Assembly: GCA_036500345.1 (NCBI GenBank)
Contig: DASYCE010000008.1
Coordinates: forward strand, 86,176 to 150,175
Origin: Gemmatimonadales bacterium
Lineage (GTDB): Bacteria > Gemmatimonadota > Gemmatimonadetes > Gemmatimonadales > GWC2-71-9
Reading direction: 5' to 3'
Length of the DNA: 64,000 nt
Part shown: positions 8,344 to 17,041 of the stretch, one piece after another
Layout: each line of letters opens with the position of its first letter
Position numbering within the stretch: position 1 is the first letter of the stretch
Program-made: the position numbers and the translations under genes
The notes under the pieces: generated by a model
What the model was told of the DNA's origin: nothing
What the model saw: only the letters and a program-made list of their open reading frames with translations
Database searches by the model: none

Positions 8344-8634
8344 ATGGTTCCGAGCCTTTTCGGTCAAGGAACACTGACGCATGACCTGCGCGGCGCACTC
8401 GAGGAACTGAGCGCCACGCACGAAACGATCGCGCAGCGAGTGGCGAATGCGTCGCCATCCAGCGCGAACACGTCGTTTTCCGACCAGCTCAAGGCATCGA
8501 TGTCGGGACAGGACGAATCGTTGACTCGTGACATGGCCGCACTCGCCGACACCGAGACCCGGTACGAGGCGTCGGCCAAGTTGCTGCAGCAGTCGTATTC
8601 CGATATCCGCGCCGCGATGTCCAGCAATGGCTGA
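8344..8634 (+). CDS. flgB: flagellar basal-body rod protein FlgB (short)
   Basis: The protein has 96 residues. The ATG at 8344 follows GTGGGAG and lies downstream of the predicted sigma-54 start, so the in-frame ATG-like starts further up are excluded. It shows a rod-protein pattern: LEELSATHETIAQRVANASP near the N-terminus and the C-terminal helix DTETRYEASAKLLQQSYSDI, which matches FlgB. It is shorter than the usual 115-135 residues and the N-terminal ANNIAN motif is degenerate (QRVANAS). FlgB is the proximal rod component. It overlaps flgC by 8 bp. Confidence 0.8.
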   Translation: MVPSLFGQGTLTHDLRGALEELSATHETIAQRVANASPSSANTSFSDQLKASMSGQDESLTRDMAALADTETRYEASAKLLQQSYSDIRAAMSSNG

Positions 8635-9052
8635 CGTCCCCGGCATCCCGATGCTCCCGCGTCCCTTTCGCGAGCTGATGGGACCCCTCGGCACCGCCGC
8701 GAGCGGGATGTCGCGCCAGCAGAAGTTCATCGAGGTGATCGCCAACAACATCGCCAACGCCGAGACGACGAAGACCGCCGACGGCGGGCCGTATCATCGT
8801 CAGATCGCCGTCGCGGGGACCGATCCCGTGACCGGCGCGCCGATCACCACCGTGCACGAGGACAAGTCGGCAGGAAAGACCGTGTACCAGCCGGGTCACC
8901 CCGACGCCGACGCGCAGGGATACGTCCACTACCCCAATGTCGACGTCGCGACCGAGATGGTGGACCTGATGATCGCGCGGCGGATGAACGACGCGAATGC
9001 CACGGTGTTCGAATCGGCGAAGGCGATGCTGCGAAAGGCGATCGACATTTGA
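8627..9052 (+). CDS. flgC: flagellar basal-body rod protein FlgC
   Basis: The protein has 141 residues. It contains the rod signature ASGMSRQQKFIEVIANNIAN with ETTKTADGGPYHRQ, a HPDADAQGYVHYPNVD segment specific to FlgC, and the C-terminal helix EMVDLMIARRMNDANATVFESAK. FlgC forms the rod with FlgB, FlgF and FlgG in the periplasm. The ATG overlaps the end of flgB. Confidence 0.95.
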   Translation: MADVPGIPMLPRPFRELMGPLGTAASGMSRQQKFIEVIANNIANAETTKTADGGPYHRQIAVAGTDPVTGAPITTVHEDKSAGKTVYQPGHPDADAQGYVHYPNVDVATEMVDLMIARRMNDANATVFESAKAMLRKAIDI

Positions 9053-9291
9053 GCACCATTCCTCCGATCGGCAGCGGCATCCCGCCGGTCAGCAATACGA
9101 CCAGCCAGCCGCGTGCCCGCGCCACCTCCGAGGTCGCATCGCAATCGGCGCTCTGGCAGGTCCTGACCGACGAAGAGCGCGCCTTCTTCGATTCGATGAC
9201 GGCACTCGGTCCGGTGAGCTATGGCGCTTCCGGCCAGTCCTCGGCCAACGCCGGCGCGCCGCTCGGCCAGCGCATCGACCTCCTTGGCTGA
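9049..9291 (+). CDS. small protein between flgC and fliE, unknown
   Basis: This is an 80-residue ORF with a TTG start that overlaps the flgC stop (TTGA), in the coupled style of the whole operon. The N-terminal half is Ser/Thr/Pro-rich. The middle (SALWQVLTDEERAFFDSMTAL) looks like a conserved helical segment followed by GPVSYG. There is no signal peptide or membrane segment. Its position, tightly packed between two rod genes, suggests a rod or export accessory role, but I do not recognise the family. Confidence 0.6.
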   Translation: MSTIPPIGSGIPPVSNTTSQPRARATSEVASQSALWQVLTDEERAFFDSMTALGPVSYGASGQSSANAGAPLGQRIDLLG

Positions 9292-9294
9292 TCG

Positions 9295-9600
9295 ATGACG
9301 ACACCGATCCGCCCCGAGATGCAGGTCGTCTCGCCGCTGGAGCGCGGCGAGGGGACGCCGATCGGCTCCGTCACCGACGGTCCCGGATTCGGAGATCTGC
9401 TCACTCGCGCGCTCGGCGGCGCCGAGTCGATGCAGCAGCAGAAGGACAACGTCATCGGCGCCTTCCTGCGAGGCGACCCGGTCGAGTTGCATCAGGTGAT
9501 GGCGGCTGCCGAAGAAGCGTCGTTGTCGTTGCAGCTGCTGGTCGAAACCCGCAACAAGCTGACCAGTGCATATCAATCGCTGATGAATACGCAGGTCTGA
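9295..9600 (+). CDS. fliE: flagellar hook-basal body protein FliE
   Basis: The 101-residue protein shows the FliE pattern: FGDLLTRALGGAESMQQQKD, FLRGDPVELHQVMAAAEEASLSLQLLVETRNKL and the end AYQSLMNTQV. FliE links the MS ring to the rod. The gene lies 3 bp after the small ORF and 4 bp before fliF. Confidence 0.93.
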   Translation: MTTPIRPEMQVVSPLERGEGTPIGSVTDGPGFGDLLTRALGGAESMQQQKDNVIGAFLRGDPVELHQVMAAAEEASLSLQLLVETRNKLTSAYQSLMNTQV

Positions 9601-9604
9601 TCGC

Positions 9605-11050
9605 ATGCCAGACGCCTGGACCCGTCTCGACGCCAATCGTCGCTTCGCCGTCATCGCCATCGCCGCGGGAATGGTTCTCCTCGCCTTTCTGCTGATGAAG
9701 CGCGCGTCGACTCCCGACTACGTCACCCTCTTCCGCGAGCTCGATCTTGCCGAGGTTGGCAACATCACCGATCAGCTCGGGAAGGCGTCAATTCAGTACC
9801 AGCTCGGCAACGGCGGAAGCGAAGTGCGCGTCCCGCTCCCCGACGCAGCGCGCGCGCGAGTGCTCCTCGCCAAGGTCGGACTTCCGGCAAATGGCCGCCC
9901 CGGGCTGGAACTCTTCGACAAGCCGTCGTGGGGGATGACCGACTTCACTCAGCACATCACCTATCGTCGCGCGCTCGAAGGCGAACTCGCCCGCACCATC
10001 GGCACGCTTCGCGGAGTGACCCGTGCGCAGGTCCACCTCGCGCTGCCGGAAGAATCGCCGATTCGCGCGCAGCAGCGGCCGCCCGAGGCGGCAGTCGTCG
10101 TCTCGCTTCAGCCGAACACGTCGCTGTCGCAGGACCAGGTGCGCGGGATCACGCAACTCGTCGCCGGCAGCGTTGAGCAGATGACGGCGGATCACGTCGT
10201 CGTCCTCGACGACAGCGGCCGACCGCTCACCGGCGCGACCGACACCGAAGGCGCGGCGCTCACCGCGCACCAGCTCGATCTCGAACAGGGAGTCGAGCAG
10301 CACCTCGCCACCAAGGTCGAACAGCTGCTGTCCTCCGCCGTTGGACCTTCGGACGTGAGGGTCCAGGTCGCGGCGCGCCTCAACTTCGACCAGGTCGAAC
10401 GGACCATCGACACCTACGATCCCAACGGGAAGGTCCTCTCCAACGAGCAGCGCAGCCAGACGTCGGCGGACAGTTCCGCGGGTGATGCCGCCGGGACGGT
10501 GATCAACAACACCTATCTCAACTCGCGGAAACTCGAGAAGATCATCGGCGAGACCGGGAACGTCACGCGGCTCACCGTGTCCGTGATGCTTAACTCCCGG
10601 GCGCTCAAGGCCGATCAGGCGGCGCAGGACGACCAGCGCACGTCGCTCGCGCAGCTGGTCCGCAACGCGATCGGGATCGACAGCACCCGTGGCGACCAGC
10701 TCTCGGTAGTCGCCGTGCCGTTCACCGATCCGGTGCCGGTCAAGGTGAACCCCGCCGACACCGCCACGATCAAGGCGTCGGCGATCGACACCCTCTCCCG
10801 CTTCAGCATTCCCGCGGTCGCCCTTCTCGCAGTGATCGTCGCTCTCGTCCTGGGTCTCCGGATGCTCAAGGGCTCCGGTGCGCCGCGCGCCATCGGTGCC
10901 GGCACCGTCAATCCCGCGGTCGCCGGGGGCATCGATCAATTGACGATCAGTGACGCCGGTGGATTGCGCACCCGCGTGCAGGCGGAATCCGCGTCGTCGC
11001 CTGATGCAGCGGCTCGGGTGATCCGCGCCTGGCTCGGAAGCACACCGTGA
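9605..11050 (+). CDS. fliF: flagellar MS-ring protein FliF
   Basis: The protein has 481 residues, somewhat shorter than the common 530-570. A membrane helix lies at about residues 18-36, followed by ring-building motifs VTLFRELDLAEVG, VRVPLPDAARARVLLAKVGLP, MTDFTQHITYRRALEGELARTI and VTRAQVHLALPEES. A second membrane helix lies near residues 400-420. The C-terminal AARVIRAWLG is the FliG-binding tail. FliF forms the membrane base of the basal body and houses the export gate. Its stop overlaps the fliG start. Confidence 0.96.
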   Translation: MPDAWTRLDANRRFAVIAIAAGMVLLAFLLMKRASTPDYVTLFRELDLAEVGNITDQLGKASIQYQLGNGGSEVRVPLPDAARARVLLAKVGLPANGRPGLELFDKPSWGMTDFTQHITYRRALEGELARTIGTLRGVTRAQVHLALPEESPIRAQQRPPEAAVVVSLQPNTSLSQDQVRGITQLVAGSVEQMTADHVVVLDDSGRPLTGATDTEGAALTAHQLDLEQGVEQHLATKVEQLLSSAVGPSDVRVQVAARLNFDQVERTIDTYDPNGKVLSNEQRSQTSADSSAGDAAGTVINNTYLNSRKLEKIIGETGNVTRLTVSVMLNSRALKADQAAQDDQRTSLAQLVRNAIGIDSTRGDQLSVVAVPFTDPVPVKVNPADTATIKASAIDTLSRFSIPAVALLAVIVALVLGLRMLKGSGAPRAIGAGTVNPAVAGGIDQLTISDAGGLRTRVQAESASSPDAAARVIRAWLGSTP

Positions 11051-12078
11051 CGATGGTTGCCCAGCGCACATCCCGCGGCGGTCCGCTCACCGGTGCGCAG
11101 AAGGCCGCGGTCCTCTGCATGGCGCTCGGAACCGAGGCGGCGGCGCGGATCATGATGCGCCTCAAGCCGGCCGAGGTCGAAGCGGTTTCCAAGGCGATCG
11201 CCGAGACGCCGGCCGTTCCCGCCGAGCAGATCGACGCGGTCCTGGGCGAGTTCCAGGAAGTGGCGCGGGCCGTGGCGTCGATGGCGGAGGGGGGGGAAGA
11301 GTTCGCGCGCGAAGTGCTCGAGAAGGCGATCGGCACGCAACGGACGCGCACCGTCTTCGACCGGATCCGCCAACCACCGCCGCCGACCGACTCGAGCCAG
11401 CTGCGCCGCGCCGCGCCCGATGTGCTGATGTCGGCGTTGAAGGGGGAGAGCCCGCAGACATTGGCGCTGGTGTTGGCACACCTGGAGCCGAAGGTCGCCG
11501 CCACGATGATCTCGGGCATGGATCCCGAGCTCTCCGCCGACGTCCTCTATCGGGTTGCGCGGATGGACAAGGTCTCGCCGGATGTCCTGCACCTCGTCGA
11601 ATCGTCGATCGTGTCACAGTCGCAGGCGAGTGTGCCGCAGGACCTCACGCCGTCCGGCGGTCCCGCGGTCGTCGCACAGATGCTCAATCAGATGCCCGGC
11701 GGCGCCGAAACGGCGATTCTCGACGCCGTCGGTGCGAAACAGAGCGACCTCGCCGAGACGATTCGCAACCTGATGTTCGTCTTCGAGGACCTGCGCAAGC
11801 TTGACGATCGCTCGATGCAGCGCCTCCTCCGCGACGTCGAGAGTCGTGAGCTCGCGGTGGCGCTCAAGGCCGCCAGCGATGAATTGACCCAGCGCGTGAT
11901 GAAGAACATGTCGGAACGCGCCGCGGCATCGCTGCGCGAAGAGCTCGAGATGCTCGGTCCGGTCAAGGTGAAGGACGTGGAAGAGGCGCACGCCAACATC
12001 ATCAAGACCGCACGCGGCTTGCAGGAGGCGGGGGAGATCGTCGTCGATCGCGGCGGCGCCGACGAGATGATCGCGTGA
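11047..12078 (+). CDS. fliG: flagellar motor switch protein FliG
   Basis: The protein has 343 residues with a GTG start overlapping the fliF stop. Three domains are visible: an N-terminal FliF-binding part (LTGAQKAAVLCMALGTEAAARIMMRL), a middle domain with ESPQTLALVLAHLEPKVAATM, and a C-terminal torque domain with LMFVFEDLRKLDDRSMQRLLRDVESRELAVALK, which carries the charged residues that meet MotA. It sits on the cytoplasmic face of the MS ring. Confidence 0.97.
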   Translation: MTMVAQRTSRGGPLTGAQKAAVLCMALGTEAAARIMMRLKPAEVEAVSKAIAETPAVPAEQIDAVLGEFQEVARAVASMAEGGEEFAREVLEKAIGTQRTRTVFDRIRQPPPPTDSSQLRRAAPDVLMSALKGESPQTLALVLAHLEPKVAATMISGMDPELSADVLYRVARMDKVSPDVLHLVESSIVSQSQASVPQDLTPSGGPAVVAQMLNQMPGGAETAILDAVGAKQSDLAETIRNLMFVFEDLRKLDDRSMQRLLRDVESRELAVALKAASDELTQRVMKNMSERAAASLREELEMLGPVKVKDVEEAHANIIKTARGLQEAGEIVVDRGGADEMIA

Positions 12079-12085
12079 GGAGCGG

Positions 12086-12661
12086 ATGACACCGCCGGCC
12101 GCAGCGCCGGGCGTTGGCGCGTGGCACCCGCCCGAACTCGGGACTCTCGCCGCGGTGAACGCCGACACCTCCGCCGCCGAGGATGCGCGTCGTGCGGCGT
12201 GGCTCGAGGGCCATACTGCGGCGATGGCCGAGCGCGACGCGCAGCTGAGCGACGCACTCACGGCGCTGGAAGCGGCGCGCCGCGCCATGCACGAAACTGC
12301 CGAACGGCTCGGCGCGCACGTCACCACGACCGTGCACGCGCTGTCGGTCGCCATTGCCCAGCACCTGGTCGAGCGTGAGCTGGCCGCTGATCCGGCCCTG
12401 CTGCAGCGGCTGGTGACTCGTGCCCTGGGGCTGGCCCCGATGAACGGCACGATCATCATCCGCCTCAATCCCGCCGATCTCGTCGCGCTCACTGCACTCG
12501 GCACCGTCGCGGAATTTGCCGGAACATCGGTCGATCTCCGCTGGACGTCGGATGAGTCGATCCATCGCGGCGGCTGCGTCGTCGAGGGACCAGCCGTGAT
12601 CATCGACGGACGAATCGATCGCGCGTTGCTCGACATCTACGAACAGATCTCGCATGACTGA
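12086..12661 (+). CDS. fliH: flagellar export apparatus protein FliH
   Basis: This 191-residue protein has an N-terminal region rich in Ala, Glu and Arg (EDARRAAWLEGHTAAMAERD), as in FliH coiled coils. The C-terminal domain includes VTRALGLAPMNGTIIIRLNPADL and the end GGCVVEGPAVIIDGRIDRAL, related to the stator E-subunit of V/F-type ATPases. FliH dimers regulate FliI and tether it to the C ring. It overlaps fliI by 8 bp. Confidence 0.85.
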   Translation: MTPPAAAPGVGAWHPPELGTLAAVNADTSAAEDARRAAWLEGHTAAMAERDAQLSDALTALEAARRAMHETAERLGAHVTTTVHALSVAIAQHLVERELAADPALLQRLVTRALGLAPMNGTIIIRLNPADLVALTALGTVAEFAGTSVDLRWTSDESIHRGGCVVEGPAVIIDGRIDRALLDIYEQISHD

Positions 12662-13997
12662 CACTGCGATTCTCGAAGCCGCGTTGCCACGCCTCCACGC
12701 GGTGAAACGCCTGGCGGTCCTCGGCCGGGTGACGCGCGTCATCGGTCAGGTGGTGGAAGCGTCGTCGGTGCCGGTCGCCGTCGGAGAGGTCTGTCGGCTG
12801 TCGACCTCGTCGCGCAGCGTCCTCGCGCTCGTTGCCGGATTCCACGAGCGCGGCATCATGCTCCTCCCGATCGGCGAACTCGAGGGGATCCACCCCGGTG
12901 CCACCGTCACGCCGCTCGGTCGCTCGCTCTACGTGTCGGTGGGAAGCGGTCTCGTCGGTCGCGTCCTCGACGGCCTCGGGCGGCCGATCGACAAGCTCGG
13001 TCCGGTGGGAAGCACCGTCTCGCGGCCGTTGCTTGGCGATCCGCCAACGCCGCTCGAACGGATGCCGATCGACACACCATTCTCGACCGGCGTCCGCGCC
13101 ATCGATGGGCTCGAGACCTTTGGTCGCGGGCAGCGCGTCGGGATCATGGCGGGCAGCGGCGTCGGGAAGAGCGTGCTCCTCGGCATGATCGCGCGCGGCG
13201 CCTCCTCCGATGTGAACGTCATCGCGCTCCTCGGCGAACGTGGTCGCGAAGTGCGCGAATTCATCGAACGGGACCTTGGTGCGGCGGGATTGGCGCGGTC
13301 GGTCGTCGTCGTCGCGACCAGTGATCAGTCGGCCGTGATGCGCGCGACCGGCGCGCTCGTCGCCACGGCGATCGCCGAGCACTTCCGCGATCACGGGAAG
13401 AACGTCCTGCTGCTGATGGATTCGGTGACCCGCGTCGCGATGGCGTGGCGCGAAGTCGGACTCTCGGTTGGCGAACCGCCGACGACGAAAGGATATCCGC
13501 CGTCGGTGTTCGTGGGGCTGCCGCGGCTCCTCGAACGCGCCGGCAACGGGGCCACGGGAAGCATCACGGGACTCTACACCGTCCTGGTCGAAGGCGATGA
13601 CTTCAACGAGCCGATCGCCGACGCTGCCCGGTCGATCCTCGACGGGCACGTGGTGCTCGCGCGGCGTCTCGCCGCGGCACGCCAGTTCCCGGCGATCGAC
13701 ATCATCGAGAGCGTCTCGCGAGTGCGCGATTCGGTCATCGATCCCGATCATCGCGCCGCCGCCAACACCCTCATCCGGCTCGAAGCGGCGTACCGCGCCC
13801 ATGAAGATCTCATCGCGGTCGGCGCCTACAAGATGGGCGCCGATCGCGCCGTCGACGCGGCGATCGCGATTCGCAGCGACGTCCTCGCGCTCCTGGTGCA
13901 GCGCCCCGACGAGCCTGCCCTCTACGCCGGAACCCGGAACGCCGTCATCGGGCTTGCCACGCGTGCCCTCCAGCACGAGAAAGGAGCGGCACGATGA
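12654..13997 (+). CDS. fliI: flagellum-specific export ATPase FliI
   Basis: The protein has 447 residues. It has an F1-beta-like core with Walker A AGSGVGKSVLLG, catalytic Glu in ALLGERGREVREF, Walker B VLLLMDSVTRVA, and RxxGLPPLLER-type loop GLPRLLERAG. The N-terminal beta barrel includes GRVTRVIGQVVEASS. FliI powers delivery of export substrates to the gate in the cytoplasm. Confidence 0.97.
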   Translation: MTDTAILEAALPRLHAVKRLAVLGRVTRVIGQVVEASSVPVAVGEVCRLSTSSRSVLALVAGFHERGIMLLPIGELEGIHPGATVTPLGRSLYVSVGSGLVGRVLDGLGRPIDKLGPVGSTVSRPLLGDPPTPLERMPIDTPFSTGVRAIDGLETFGRGQRVGIMAGSGVGKSVLLGMIARGASSDVNVIALLGERGREVREFIERDLGAAGLARSVVVVATSDQSAVMRATGALVATAIAEHFRDHGKNVLLLMDSVTRVAMAWREVGLSVGEPPTTKGYPPSVFVGLPRLLERAGNGATGSITGLYTVLVEGDDFNEPIADAARSILDGHVVLARRLAAARQFPAIDIIESVSRVRDSVIDPDHRAAANTLIRLEAAYRAHEDLIAVGAYKMGADRAVDAAIAIRSDVLALLVQRPDEPALYAGTRNAVIGLATRALQHEKGAAR

Positions 13998-14446
13998 AGC
14001 GATTCACGTTCCGTCTGCAACACCTTCTGCACCTTCGCGAGTCGCTGGAAAAGATGCAGGGCGCCTCGCTGGGCCACGCCGATCGCGAGACCGGCGAACG
14101 GCGGATCACCGCCGAAGAGAGCATCTCGCAGCTGGGCGCCGCGCAGGATCAGGTGCACGAGACGGCGAATGATCCCGTCGCAGCCGGCATGTGGCACACC
14201 CTCGGCCTCAGCGTCGAGGCGGCGCGGATTCGGGCGGAGCTCGATGCCCGTGACCTTCGCGAGGCGGAGGATGCACGCGCTGTGGAACTCGATCGCTTCA
14301 ACGAAGCGCGCGCCGCGCGACGGGTCCTCGAGAAGCTCCGCGAGCGCCGTGCAGCTGATTGGACGGTGGAGTCGGGACGCGAGGAGCGGCGCGAGCACGA
14401 CGAAATCACCCGCAGCCGTCTCCTCGACCAGGCGAACAAGCAATGA
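13994..14446 (+). CDS. fliJ: flagellar export protein FliJ
   Basis: The 150-residue protein is one long charged helical coil with FRLQHLLHLRESLEKMQ at the start and EARAARRVLEKLRERRAADW later, as in FliJ, which sits in the centre of the FliI hexamer like the gamma subunit of F1. Its start overlaps the fliI stop and its stop overlaps the next ATG. Confidence 0.85.
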   Translation: MKRFTFRLQHLLHLRESLEKMQGASLGHADRETGERRITAEESISQLGAAQDQVHETANDPVAAGMWHTLGLSVEAARIRAELDARDLREAEDARAVELDRFNEARAARRVLEKLRERRAADWTVESGREERREHDEITRSRLLDQANKQ

Positions 14447-14895
14447 AGCCGGCGATCCCGATTGCAGGTGCGTTCGTCCTCGGTCTCGTTGGCTCGACAG
14501 TGGTGGGGATGAAGCACTCGCCGCCAGCTGATCCGGCGAAGACAACGCTCCCGCCAGCGGTGGCAGCGGCCCCGGCGTCGACACCGGCATCTGAGGCTTC
14601 GACGCGACCTGCACCGCCGCCGCCGAGCGCAACGGTCGGGGCGCCAGTGGTGCTCGACACTGCAGTTGGTCCCGCGGCCGATTCATCGGTGTCGCGCGTC
14701 GCGTCGGTTCTCCTCAGGCTGACGCCCGAGGACGCCGCACCGATCGCGGCGCGGATGGCCGACAGCGAACTCGTCCCTGTCCTTCGTCGGATGGGAGTCG
14801 ACAAATCCGCGCCGCTCCTCGCCAAGCTCCCCACGGCGCGGGCGCGCGAATTGAGCCGGCTGATCATCGCGCCGGCGTCGAGCGGAACACCCTGA
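14443..14895 (+). CDS. MotE-like protein with N-terminal membrane anchor
   Basis: The protein has 150 residues from the ATG at 14443 that overlaps the fliJ stop. An N-terminal hydrophobic segment (IPIAGAFVLGLVGSTVVGM) is followed by a Pro/Ala-rich linker (about residues 28-80) and a helical domain with VASVLLRLTPEDAAPIAARMADSELVPVLRRMG. This resembles the MgtE-N-like domain of MotE, a periplasmic chaperone of MotC, commonly encoded after fliJ. It is probably periplasmic. Confidence 0.6.
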   Translation: MKPAIPIAGAFVLGLVGSTVVGMKHSPPADPAKTTLPPAVAAAPASTPASEASTRPAPPPPSATVGAPVVLDTAVGPAADSSVSRVASVLLRLTPEDAAPIAARMADSELVPVLRRMGVDKSAPLLAKLPTARARELSRLIIAPASSGTP

Positions 14896-16319
14896 TGCGC
14901 GTCGACGCGACCAGGTCGTCATCAGCGCCCGCCGCACGAAGTGACACAGCGACCCGGTCGTCCGACGCGTCCGGCGGCTTTCTCGCCGCGTTGCAGGCTG
15001 TCATCACCCCGGTCGTCCGCGCGGCCAGGCAACCTGCCACGACACCGGGCACGCAGGACGGCGCGAACGACGGCACCACCACCGCCGATGGTCAGTTGTC
15101 GGATGCTGCCGAGACGCCGTCAGCGCTTGACGCACTCCTCGCCGCGACGGCTCCCGGTGGCGCACCCGCGACAACGGGAGACACCGGCTCGACTGCACCC
15201 GCACCGTCCGGCGACCCGACATCGGCGGCGACGGCCGACGGAGCACAATCGCCGATCGGCGGTACCACTCCCGACGGCGTTGCCGATCCCGCACGCCCCT
15301 CCAAGGCCGTGGCGACCGATGGGACTGCTGCCTCGCAGAGCGCTGCGATGCTGATGCAGGCGGCGCTGTCGGCGAGCGGATTCGCAGTGCCGGCCCGGGG
15401 TGTGTTGTCGTCGCCCTCCGGTCCATCGAACAGCGGATCGGTCGCCGATCGCGCGGCCGCCGCTGCTGGCGGTGGATCAACGTCGACCAGCAGCTCGACC
15501 GCGGTCGCAGGCGACGGCGACGACTCGGCGCAACCGGCGCACGCCGACGCCACGCCGCAACCGGGTGCCGGCAACGCTACGCTCCCGCACGACGTCGTTG
15601 TCGCGACCAGCGGCGCTGACGACGGTGGCGGCGACGAGGGAGATGCCGCGTCCGATGATGCGCATCCCTCGGCGAAGGTCGACCGGAACGATCGCGACGG
15701 CGCCGATCAGGGGTCGCAGGCGCAGACCGGCGCATCCGCACCGTCGATCGCATCGACCGCGGCGGCTACGACGACAGCGGCCACGACCGCAGCGGCGCCG
15801 ACCTTCGTGGCTGCAGCGCTTACGCAAGGCTCGCCGCAGGTCAGCACCGCGCCGCCACCGCCGCCGCAGGTGACCCACCAGGCTCCTCCCGCGCCGCCGC
15901 CACCGCCGCGCTCGCACGTCACCCTCGCGGTTGATCCCGACGTCACCGGCGCTAGCCGCATTCACGTCTCGGTGCAGGGCGCGCAGGTGAAAGCGACGAT
16001 CACCGCGACCGACGGCAACGTCACCGTGATCGATCGCCAGCTCTCCGATCTGCATCGCTCGCTCGAGGACAAGGGGTTCACCGACGTTCGGGTGGCGGTG
16101 CACAGCTCCGACCACGACGCCGGACTCGCGGTGTCGGCCGGCGCCTCCGGCGGAATGACTGACAACGCGGGAACCGGCGCGCCGACAACTTCGCGCAGCC
16201 AGCCCGATGGCCGGCAGCAGCAATCGCAGCAACATCAATCGGGTTCGAATTCACCCGAGCAGGACAATGCGTCACAATCCCGGCACTATCGCGAAGAACC
16301 TGAGGAGGATGCGGCATGA
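14895..16319 (+). CDS. fliK: hook-length control protein FliK
   Basis: The protein has 474 residues. Residues 1-330 are low-complexity Ala/Thr/Ser/Pro/Gly/Asp, followed by a Pro-rich hinge with PPPPPQ runs. Residues about 340-410 form the conserved hook-domain pattern (HVTLAVDPDVTGASRIHVSVQG, DLHRSLEDKGF, DVRVAVHSS), and the tail is Gln/Ser-rich. FliK measures hook length and switches FlhB specificity. Position between the MotE-like gene and flgD supports the call. Confidence 0.85.
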   Translation: MRVDATRSSSAPAARSDTATRSSDASGGFLAALQAVITPVVRAARQPATTPGTQDGANDGTTTADGQLSDAAETPSALDALLAATAPGGAPATTGDTGSTAPAPSGDPTSAATADGAQSPIGGTTPDGVADPARPSKAVATDGTAASQSAAMLMQAALSASGFAVPARGVLSSPSGPSNSGSVADRAAAAAGGGSTSTSSSTAVAGDGDDSAQPAHADATPQPGAGNATLPHDVVVATSGADDGGGDEGDAASDDAHPSAKVDRNDRDGADQGSQAQTGASAPSIASTAAATTTAATTAAAPTFVAAALTQGSPQVSTAPPPPPQVTHQAPPAPPPPPRSHVTLAVDPDVTGASRIHVSVQGAQVKATITATDGNVTVIDRQLSDLHRSLEDKGFTDVRVAVHSSDHDAGLAVSAGASGGMTDNAGTGAPTTSRSQPDGRQQQSQQHQSGSNSPEQDNASQSRHYREEPEEDAA

Positions 16320-17029
16320 CATCTCCGGTCACCGGCACGACACCCACGACGCCGACCACACCGACGACGCCGTCAACGACATCGGCCACCGACTCCAGCC
16401 AGATCCTCGGCAAGGATGATTTCCTGCAGCTGCTCGTCGCGCAGCTCAAGAATCAGGATCCGATGTCGCCGATGGACGGCACTCAGTTCGCCGCGCAGCT
16501 GGCGCAGTTCTCCACCGTCGAGCAGCTCGTCGACATGAACAGCAAGCTCGACACGCAGAACGCTGCGGCGGGCCAGTCGCAGATCGCCCAGCAGGCGGGC
16601 TTCGCCACGTCGATCATCGGTCGCGACGTGATCCTCAACGGCGCCAAGCTCACCGCCGTCGATGGCACCGGCCCGCGGATCAACGTCGATCTCCTCGGCG
16701 CCGCCAAGACGGTGCACGTCGACATCCTCGACAGCGACGGCAAGACGGTCCTCGCGAGCCAGGATATCTCCGGCGTTGCCGCGGGATCGCAGACGCTTAC
16801 GTTGTCGAAGGATCTCGTTCCGCCGGGGACGTACAGCTACAACGTCACCGCGCAGGACCAGTCCGGACAGGCTGTCACCGTCACGGGCAACACCATCGGT
16901 ACCGTCAACAGCACCCTCTTCCAGTCAGGCCAGGTCATGGTGCGCGTCGATGGCGTCGCCGTCCCTGTCACCGATATCACCGAAATCCTCCCCGCCGAGA
17001 CGACGTCGGCGCCAGCCACCACCCACTAG
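16316..17029 (+). CDS. flgD: flagellar hook cap protein FlgD
   Basis: The protein has 237 residues. After a Thr/Pro-rich start it carries the FlgD signature GKDDFLQLLVAQLKNQDPMSP with DGTQFAAQLAQFSTVEQL, then beta domains with VHVDILDSDGKTVLASQ and VPPGTYSYNVTAQD. FlgD caps the growing hook and is needed for FlgE assembly. The ATG overlaps the fliK stop. Confidence 0.95.
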   Translation: MTSPVTGTTPTTPTTPTTPSTTSATDSSQILGKDDFLQLLVAQLKNQDPMSPMDGTQFAAQLAQFSTVEQLVDMNSKLDTQNAAAGQSQIAQQAGFATSIIGRDVILNGAKLTAVDGTGPRINVDLLGAAKTVHVDILDSDGKTVLASQDISGVAAGSQTLTLSKDLVPPGTYSYNVTAQDQSGQAVTVTGNTIGTVNSTLFQSGQVMVRVDGVAVPVTDITEILPAETTSAPATTH

Positions 17030-17041
17030 GAGAAACACGGA

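Noticed and set aside
12600..13976. 458-residue minus-strand ORF opposite fliI
   Set aside because: It is an antisense shadow rich in His, Arg and Asp; fliI fills the plus strand with intact motifs.
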